Assembly (NCBI GenBank): GCA_020720045.1
Contig: DYPH01000008.1
Coordinates: 1-64,000, forward strand
Origin: Sorangium cellulosum
Lineage (GTDB): Bacteria; Myxococcota_A; Polyangia; Polyangiales; Polyangiaceae
Direction of reading: 5' to 3'
DNA: 64,000 bases
The notes below the pieces were generated by a model that had not been told where the DNA came from, searched no databases, and saw nothing but the letters and a program-made list of their open reading frames with translations. Position 1 is the stretch's first letter. Each line of letters opens with the position of its first letter. A program made the translations under genes and the position numbers. Below, in pieces: positions 61,701-64,000 of the stretch.

Positions 61701-63071
61701 ATGGAAATTTCCGACAAATCGACGTTGCGGGAAATTTCGACCCGTGCGAGTGTCCCGCCGATGCAGCCCCCCACTGATGGCTCCGAAACTTGGGTAGGAA
61801 TGGTCGGTCTTGGCTACGTCGGGTTGCCCGTCGCGGCGCTGTTGGCCGCTAGCGGACTCCGTGTCGTTGGCCTCGATCGCGACGCAGCACGCATCGCGCG
61901 TATCCAGGCGGGCGAGTGTCCGATCGAAGGTCGCGAACCGGAACTTCCGGAACTTCTTGCGGATGTCGTCCAGAAGAAGGCGCTCCAGGCGACGACCGAC
62001 CCCGCATCGCTCGCGACCTGCGACGTCATCTTGGTCGCCGTCGAAACGCCGGTCGACGAAACAAACGTCCCCCGCTACGTCGCCCTTCAGGGCGCCGTCG
62101 AAACGGTCGGTAAACACATGAAGACGGGGGCACTTGTCGTCATTGAATCGACGATCGCCCCCGGGACGATGCGGCGACTCGTGATTCCGACGCTCGAGCG
62201 CGTCAGCGGGAAAAAATTCAATGAGGAGTTTTTCGTCGGCCACTGCCCCGAGCGTGTGATGCCGGGCCGCCTGCTCCGCAACTTGCGCGAAATGAGTCGG
62301 GTTTGCGGCGGTTCAACGCCTGAGGCGGCGTCCCGCATGGTTGCTCTCTATTCGCGCTTCGTCGGGGGCGAGATCGACGTCGCCTCCTGCGAGGAGGCTG
62401 AGCTGACGAAAACCGGTGAGAACGCATTCCGGGACGTGAGCATCGCGTTTGCAAACGAGCTTGCTCAAATTTGCGAACGCGTAGGTGCCGATTTTCTCCG
62501 GGTCCGCGCGTTGATCAACAAGTCGCCAGGGCGAAACGTTCTCTTGGCGGGCGGAGGCGTCGGGGGCCACTGCATCCCGAAGGACCCTTGGCTCCTCGCG
62601 TATGGCGCCCCCGATCTCGATCCGCTCCTTCTGAGGGCGTCACGCGCGCGGAACGAGGGGATGCCGATCCATGTCGCCGACCTCGTCGCGGCGGTGCTCT
62701 CCGACGGGAAGAAGTCGATTTCTGGGGCGCGCATCGCCGTCCTCGGCATGAGCTACCTCGAAGACTCGGACGACATGCGGCACACACCGAGCGAAGCGCT
62801 CGTCGCAGAACTCGAAGCACGCGGCGCGACCGTCGTGCCCCACGATCCATACGTGCACCGGTTTGCGGGACACCTCGGTACGGCCGTCACCGGGACCGAT
62901 TGCATCGTGATCATGGTCGCCCACACCGAATACAAGAGTCTCGATTGGAAGCAGCTCGGATCCCTTGTTGCTCATCGCGCGGTCGTCGACGCGCGGTTCG
63001 TGATTGACGGCGCTCAAATGGCCCAGAACAACTTTTCTTTTCGAGGGGTTGGTCGCCCCCGAGGTCACTGA
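61701..63071 (+). CDS. UDP-glucose/GDP-mannose dehydrogenase family protein (UDP-ManNAc dehydrogenase-like)
   Basis: 456 residues from ATG 61701. NAD-binding MVGLGYVGLPVAALLAASG, a substrate segment with FFVGHCPERVMPG, and the catalytic Cys291 in GGHCIPKDP. 'CPERVMPG' is the form seen in UDP-N-acetyl-mannosamine/galactosamine dehydrogenases that make uronic acids, rather than Ugd. It would make the acidic sugar for the polymer; the two AsnB-like amidotransferases could then amidate it. The next gene starts two bases later. Confidence 0.92.
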   Translation: MEISDKSTLREISTRASVPPMQPPTDGSETWVGMVGLGYVGLPVAALLAASGLRVVGLDRDAARIARIQAGECPIEGREPELPELLADVVQKKALQATTDPASLATCDVILVAVETPVDETNVPRYVALQGAVETVGKHMKTGALVVIESTIAPGTMRRLVIPTLERVSGKKFNEEFFVGHCPERVMPGRLLRNLREMSRVCGGSTPEAASRMVALYSRFVGGEIDVASCEEAELTKTGENAFRDVSIAFANELAQICERVGADFLRVRALINKSPGRNVLLAGGGVGGHCIPKDPWLLAYGAPDLDPLLLRASRARNEGMPIHVADLVAAVLSDGKKSISGARIAVLGMSYLEDSDDMRHTPSEALVAELEARGATVVPHDPYVHRFAGHLGTAVTGTDCIVIMVAHTEYKSLDWKQLGSLVAHRAVVDARFVIDGAQMAQNNFSFRGVGRPRGH

Positions 63072-63073
63072 TC

Positions 63074-64000
63074 ATGCTCAAGAACAAACACATCTTCATC
63101 ACGGGCGGCGCTGGATTCATTGGGTCGACCCTCGCCGGTCTGCTCCTCGAAGACAACAAGGTCACCGTCTTCGACACCTTCCAGCGGGACTCGCTGTCCG
63201 CGCGCCCCTTCGCCAAACATCCCAACCTCCGCACGATTCGCGGCGACATCCTCGACGCGCCAGCAGTGCGCGAAGCGATGACCGGCGCAACGCATGTCGT
63301 TCATTGCGCGGCGATCGCCGGAATCGACACGGTTACCAAGAGCCCGTGCACGACGCTCCGCGTCAACATGATCGGCTCGGCGAACGTCCTTGAGGCGGCA
63401 CAAGCGGTCGGCGGGCTTGAGCGCGTTGTCTGCTTTTCGACGAGCGAAATCTTTGGCGCCCGCGCTTTCCGCGTCGACGAGAAATCACCGGCAATTGTCG
63501 GCGCCGTCGGGGAGCCGCGCTGGACCTACGCCGTAGGAAAGCTCGCGGAAGAGCATCTTGCGATCGCGTACCACGCCGAGTTCGGCCTTCCGACGACGGT
63601 CGTCCGCCCCTTCAACGTCTATGGGCCGGGGCAGGTAGGCGAAGGGGCGATCCGCAACTTTATGATCGCCGCGCTTAGCGGTGCGCCGATCACGATCCAT
63701 GGAGATGGCGCGCAGATTCGGGCGTGGTGTTACGTCGACGACATGATCGACTGCGTCCTCCGCGCCTTGGAGCGCCCGGAGGCGGTCGGTGAGACGTTCA
63801 ACGTTGGCCATCCCGCGTCTGCCAGCAGCATTTATGCACTCGCGGAAGCGATCGTGCGTGTGACCGGCTCAAAGAGCCAAATCACCCGCATCGAGCGTGC
63901 CGGGGCCGACGTAGAGCTTCGCGTTCCAGACGTTGCGAAAGCGAAGAAATTGCTCGGTTTCGAGGCGCAAGTCGGCCTCGAAGAGGGCATCCGACGCACC
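63074..64000 (+). CDS. NAD-dependent nucleotide-sugar epimerase/dehydratase (cut by window end)
   Basis: 309 residues to the window edge with no stop. An extended SDR: ITGGAGFIGSTLAG at the N-terminus, CAAIAGID, FSTSEIFG, and YAVGKLAEEHLA (YxxxK). Downstream VVRPFNVYGPGQVGEGAI and HGDGAQIRAWCYVDDM are standard for the family. The start ATG is two bases after the dehydrogenase stop, so they form one operon, and the pair likely makes a modified uronic sugar. Substrate cannot be told from sequence. Confidence 0.92.
   Translation, partial: MLKNKHIFITGGAGFIGSTLAGLLLEDNKVTVFDTFQRDSLSARPFAKHPNLRTIRGDILDAPAVREAMTGATHVVHCAAIAGIDTVTKSPCTTLRVNMIGSANVLEAAQAVGGLERVVCFSTSEIFGARAFRVDEKSPAIVGAVGEPRWTYAVGKLAEEHLAIAYHAEFGLPTTVVRPFNVYGPGQVGEGAIRNFMIAALSGAPITIHGDGAQIRAWCYVDDMIDCVLRALERPEAVGETFNVGHPASASSIYALAEAIVRVTGSKSQITRIERAGADVELRVPDVAKAKKLLGFEAQVGLEEGIRRT

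Noticed and set aside
1-64000. CRISPR arrays, insertion sequences, attachment sites and riboswitches
   Set aside because: No regularly spaced direct repeats, no transposase or integrase motif, no flanking inverted repeats and no riboswitch core (including no TPP element near thiE) were seen.

Overview
The window is GC-rich, densely coded bacterial chromosome. Several traits point to a Myxococcota (deltaproteobacterial) genome, probably near the Polyangiales/Labilithrix side: a eukaryote-like Ser/Thr kinase with an N-terminal catalytic domain; large Cys-rich lipoproteins with Asp/Ser/Gly 'DAGDAS'-type linkers; RCC1-repeat, FG-GAP and PHM-type copper-enzyme lipoproteins; a DUF4388 protein; an Rsm22-type methyltransferase; and a large dispersed exopolysaccharide locus. 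This placement is inferred from gene content only. No rRNA, tRNA, CRISPR array, insertion sequence, phage gene or plasmid origin was recognised.

Layout. 1-3.2 kb: start of a Ser/Thr kinase, an RCC1-repeat lipoprotein and a cold-shock protein, with a shared terminator between the last two. 3.5-7.8 kb (minus): operon of a DUF444/YeaH protein, SpoVR, a small helical protein and a TPR lipoprotein; the kinase gene prkA, the usual partner, is absent here. 7.9-13.2 kb (minus): recQ, a small unknown gene, lipA and a subtilisin-like protease with a membrane tail. 13.4-15.1 kb: 3-hydroxyacyl-CoA dehydrogenase and enoyl-CoA hydratase, translationally coupled. 15.2-16.8 kb: a phospholipase-D-like lipoprotein split by a frameshift. 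17.3-22.2 kb: holB, then a minus-strand operon Rsm22 methyltransferase, thiE, a DUF4178-like membrane protein and a frameshifted membrane protein. 22.2-32.5 kb: accessory and housekeeping genes (LolA/B-like lipoprotein, DHH phosphoesterase, VOC protein, hutU, hflX, copper monooxygenase, metallophosphoesterase, TPR protein, efp). 32.6-35.1 kb: a DUF4388/J-domain protein and an FG-GAP lipoprotein.

35.2-40.2 kb is the most interesting region. Five plus-strand genes are joined by 4-base start/stop overlaps: a secreted/TM protein, an 87-residue peptide with a single Cys and a hydrophobic Ala-rich stretch, a radical SAM/SPASM enzyme, a 100-residue three-helix membrane protein, and the helicase HrpB. 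The first four look like a possible peptide-modification (RiPP-like) system, with the short gene as candidate precursor.

40.9-64.0 kb is a polysaccharide locus on both strands: nucleotide-sugar SDR enzymes at both ends, a UDP-sugar dehydrogenase, an initiating phosphoglycosyl transferase fused to half of a CapD-type epimerase, two asparagine-synthase-like amidotransferases, two GT4 glycosyltransferases, two tandem polymerase/ligase-like membrane proteins (one with a TPR tail), a BY-type tyrosine autokinase, a nucleotidyltransferase-fold protein and an ABC exporter. The parts fit a Wzx/Wzy-like or ABC-dependent pathway making an acidic, possibly uronamide-containing polymer. A TrmN6-like methyltransferase, a DUF1294 protein and a ferritin-like protein are interspersed. 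The last gene runs off the window end.
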